IMG/VR virus record: IMGVR_UViG_3300004097_001413
Coordinates: 1 to 27,572 of that record
Strand: one strand, 5' to 3'
DNA from: a virus
DNA: 27,572 nucleotides
Positions 25,777 through 27,572 of the stretch are shown here, piece by piece. The notes beneath the pieces are model-generated. The model worked only from the letters and a program-made list of their open reading frames with translations. It had not been told where the DNA came from and made no database searches. A program made the translations under genes and the position numbers. How positions within the stretch are numbered: the stretch's first letter is position 1; the number at the start of each line of letters is the position of its first letter.

Positions 25777-26502
25777 ATGTCAACTACTCAAACACTAGCA
25801 ATCGCGACTACTTTGTTTACTTTACCGATTCACTTTAAAAACTGGGCTACTGGCTCTAAAGGTCACAAAGACTTACTGGCTCTAGCTGAAAAAGGTGGTA
25901 TTGCTGACTTTGAAAAAGAAGTTACTAAGTCTACTAATGATGAAGGGGTTATCCAGTTCAAACGTAACTCATTAAACTTTTCAGTAAGCACTTTAGATAT
26001 TCCAGCACTAGTGGCTGATAAAGGCTTAACACCTGTACAAGCTGAACACTTACAAGAGTTAGTTAATGCAGCTATTAAGAAAGATGTACAAGCACTAGTT
26101 AGTGATACAGAACGTACAACACCTGTGACTGATGCTGACTTGCCAAGCTGGGAAACTGTACTGAGCCAACCTTACAACAAGCGTCCTAACTCAGTTAAGG
26201 TAACTGTTGAAATGATCAAAGCTTGTACTGAAGCGCTTATCGCTTATCTTACTGCCGAAGGTATTAAACAAGGTGGTTTAGACTTAACAGCAAGCCTATG
26301 TACTAAGAAGTTCAGTATTAGCGCATTGAACACCATCGAAACACCACTGATTGAGCATGTACAATCTCTTATTAATGGCTGGTTTGATTCTATTGGTGAT
26401 GCAGAAGCACAAGTCTTCTACCCTGTTGTAAGCTTATGGACTACTAACATTGAAGCTAAGCTTAACCCTAAACAAGAAGAAATTAGTATTGATATCTTCT
26501 AA
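25777..26502 (+). CDS. 241-residue protein of unknown function, probably highly expressed
   Basis: The protein has a good AAGGAT site and is followed by a strong terminator, forming a transcription unit of its own. Codon use is smoother than in neighbouring genes. The sequence is soluble and mixed, with a FTLPIHFKNWATGSKGHKDLL start, a helical middle (TPVQAEHLQELVNAAIKKDV) and a C-terminus PKQEEISIDIF. An acidic end closed by Phe is seen in single-stranded-DNA-binding proteins such as SSB and T7 gp2.5 (about 230 residues), and the size and early-arm position would fit, but I do not see a clear OB fold, so this is only a hypothesis. No enzymatic motif is visible. Confidence 0.85.
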   Translation: MSTTQTLAIATTLFTLPIHFKNWATGSKGHKDLLALAEKGGIADFEKEVTKSTNDEGVIQFKRNSLNFSVSTLDIPALVADKGLTPVQAEHLQELVNAAIKKDVQALVSDTERTTPVTDADLPSWETVLSQPYNKRPNSVKVTVEMIKACTEALIAYLTAEGIKQGGLDLTASLCTKKFSISALNTIETPLIEHVQSLINGWFDSIGDAEAQVFYPVVSLWTTNIEAKLNPKQEEISIDIF

Positions 26503-26523
26503 GCTGCTCTAAGTAGACTATAT

Positions 26524-26558
26524 AAACCCTGTAGCTAGTGATAGTTATGGGGTTTTTT
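26524..26558 (+). terminator. Strong rho-independent terminator
   Basis: A 14-bp stem (26524-26537 with 26542-26555, including four G-U pairs) closes a GUGA tetraloop and is followed by further T residues. It lies about 20 bases after the stop of the 241-residue protein and should end that transcript efficiently. Confidence 0.9.
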
Positions 26559-26621
26559 ATTGCCTAGTGGAATGTATGGGAGTCTAGTAGGTACTGTTCA
26601 AAAGTGAACCCCAGAAAGCCC

Positions 26622-26657
26622 AGAATCCATAGAATCATAAGAATCCATAGAATCCAT
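26622..26657 (+). repeat. 9-bp repeat array, forward
   Basis: Four adjacent 9-base units: AGAATCCAT at 26622, a variant AGAATCATA at 26631, then AGAATCCAT at 26640 and 26649. The reverse complements of both unit types are found again near 26951-27038. Confidence 0.9.
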
Positions 26658-26950
26658 AAGAACACCCCCCCCCCAACCCCCCTATATTATGCCCTCTTTT
26701 ATGTACCTTGTTACTAGCTCACATATAACCCCTTGTACCTACTATTCCCTTATACCTACTAGCTGGCGTGTGTGTCTGTGTGGTGGGTGCTGGCTGGTAT
26801 GTAGTAGGAAGGTAGTTATTGTATATATTTTTAATTTTAAATTTGATATAACCCCCCTAACCCCTACGCTAACCACCGCAAATATAGACGAGTTACTACC
26901 TCACAGAAAAGCACACCTCAAAACCTACCCTATACCCCTCCCCTGTTTTC

Positions 26951-26977
26951 ATGGATTCTAGTGATTCTAGTGATTCT
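26951..26977 (-). repeat. 9-bp repeat array, inverted
   Basis: Three adjacent units on the other strand: ATGGATTCT (exact reverse complement of AGAATCCAT) and two copies of AGTGATTCT. A single further unit TATGATTCT at 27030-27038 is the exact reverse complement of the variant unit in the forward array. Confidence 0.85.
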
Positions 26978-27244
26978 AGGTATCCTATGCGCTTTGGGGT
27001 GCGTATTTCCGTACTACCTGCGAAGCGTCTATGATTCTCCCTTACTACTACCCCTCTTCTTATTCCTCTTCTCCCTCTTATACTGCTACCTACTGCACTC
27101 ATATACCACTCTAGTAGTACCCTTCTTCACAAGCTTAGGAGTAGGAAGTCCCCAGTGCTACTAGATTATCTTAGTTGCGCTACAATACTATTTAATAGTG
27201 CCACTATCTCAAGAGTGCGACCCCAACCAGTACTAAATGAGTGC

Positions 27245-27273
27245 TTGACATATTCTATGAAGTGTGGTACAAT
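27245..27273 (+). promoter_or_regulatory. Near-consensus sigma70 promoter
   Basis: TTGACA (27245-27250), a 17-base spacer and TACAAT (27268-27273) make the best sigma70 match in the window. It lies about 50 bases ahead of the start of the basic 68-residue protein and is likely an early promoter that works with unmodified host RNA polymerase. Confidence 0.85.
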
Positions 27274-27323
27274 CGAGGCTAGAGCAACAACTTATTACTA
27301 ACTAACTACTAAGAGGGCATACC

Positions 27324-27530
27324 ATGCAAAGTAGTACTAAGGTACAGCGCATTAAAGCTACTAAGCCAAGTAAACATGCAGACCACTACGAAGGCAGAGC
27401 AAGCAAGTCTACTAGAACTAGTAAGCGCAAAGGGTACAACAAGGGCAGCAGTAACAAGCGCAAGTACAACAACGATGATCCGCGTACTATGCAAAACAGA
27501 AGCAACACTACTACTAACTTAAACTACTAA
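27324..27530 (+). CDS. Small, very basic protein, possibly nucleic-acid-binding
   Basis: The protein has 68 residues; AAGAGGG lies six bases ahead of the ATG, behind a near-consensus promoter. It contains 17 Lys/Arg against four Asp/Glu, with Ser, Thr, Asn and Gly making up most of the rest (for example STRTSKRKGYNKGSSNKRKY). There is no hydrophobic core, so it is probably disordered when free. Such proteins usually bind DNA or RNA, and an immediate-early position would suit a host-takeover factor. No family recognised; its function is inferred only from composition. Confidence 0.65.
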   Translation: MQSSTKVQRIKATKPSKHADHYEGRASKSTRTSKRKGYNKGSSNKRKYNNDDPRTMQNRSNTTTNLNY

Positions 27531-27555
27531 TACATACTAAGAGGTATACATCAAG

Positions 27556-27572
27556 ATGACTACTACTACTAC
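27556..27572 (+). CDS. Start of a further rightward ORF, cut by the window edge
   Basis: An ATG with AAGAGG eleven bases upstream opens a frame reading Met-Thr-Thr-Thr-Thr before the window ends. The spacing to the preceding stop (25 bases) and the repeated AAGAGG leader, as in the gene before, suggest that it is the next gene of the same operon. The product is unknown. Confidence 0.4.

Larger units (their letters stand above)
26559..27244. other. Gene-free region with repeats and C-tracts, possible origin or control region
   Basis: About 690 bases without a convincing gene. It holds a 9-bp repeat array (26622-26657), a C-rich run (26664-26682), an AT-rich patch with TTTTTAATTTTAAATTT (about 26827-26847), more C-tracts to about 26945, an opposite 9-bp repeat array (26951-26977) with an outlying unit at 27030, then a pyrimidine-rich stretch (27038-27125). 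Near 27187-27199 stands a palindrome ACTATT-T-AATAGT. AT-rich DNA between repeat arrays is typical of replication origins, but regulatory or packaging roles are equally possible. Confidence 0.5.

Noticed and set aside
26622-26657. The 9-bp repeats as a CRISPR array
   Set aside because: Units are 9 bases and directly adjacent, without spacers, and no cas gene is present.
26689-26961. 90-residue plus-strand ORF in the C-rich region
   Set aside because: No ribosome-binding site, a start in a C/T-rich tract, unusual Cys/Trp/Pro-rich composition, and overlap with the repeat region.
26896-27102. 68-residue minus-strand ORF with LES repeats
   Set aside because: The LES repeats are the 9-bp repeat units read in frame; no ribosome-binding site and opposite to neighbouring transcription.
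26961-27164. 67-residue hydrophobic plus-strand ORF that could be a membrane protein
   Set aside because: It starts at a GTG within the inverted 9-bp repeats without a ribosome-binding site; the hydrophobic look follows from pyrimidine-rich DNA. Kept in mind because it overlaps the previous ORF by one base.

Overview
The window reads as about 27.6 kb of a tailed double-stranded DNA phage with a short tail (podovirus-type), infecting a Gram-negative bacterium. The evidence is a large terminase with both enzyme centres, a portal, a scaffold, a capsid protein, short-tail adaptor and nozzle candidates, and three successive genes with the layout of T7 ejection proteins gp14, gp15 and gp16. A lipobox lipoprotein points to a Gram-negative host. 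No integrase, tRNA, rRNA, CRISPR or insertion sequence was seen. I cannot name the genus. The layout resembles marine T7-like relatives (SIO1/VpV262-type), but that is inference.

From 24,352 down to 63 everything is on the minus strand. The order of transcription is: HTH protein (small-terminase candidate), a doubtful small acidic ORF, lipoprotein (outer-spanin candidate), large terminase, SGNH-esterase fibre, then an intergenic promoter cassette (19,773-20,001). Next come portal, a small coupled ORF, scaffold, major capsid and a strong terminator (15,500-15,538). Then follow the tail adaptor (gp11-like), a small protein, fibre/appendage, holin, tail nozzle (gp12-like), coiled-coil protein, endolysin, cupin-like protein, gp14-like protein and another small protein. 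After a second, homologous promoter cassette (7,384-7,603) come the gp15-like protein and a giant ejection protein of 1,826 residues, which carries an HEXXH metalloprotease motif. A hairpin terminator closes the operon at the left edge.

From 24,752 rightwards the genes are on the plus strand and are probably early or middle genes. There are three small coupled ORFs, a 241-residue protein with its own ribosome-binding site and a strong terminator, a roughly 700-base stretch with no convincing gene, a near-consensus sigma70 promoter, a very basic 68-residue protein and the start of another ORF. The 700-base stretch holds two oppositely oriented arrays of a 9-bp repeat and several C-tracts, and could be an origin or control region.

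The two arms diverge from 24,353-24,751, which carries candidate promoters for both directions. All promoters seen are of the host sigma70 type, and I found no phage-polymerase promoter family. Virion assembly, DNA ejection and lysis functions are all in the left arm, while the lysis genes (holin, endolysin, lipoprotein) are scattered rather than clustered. Most starts given here were moved from the longest ORF to a codon with a good Shine-Dalgarno sequence.
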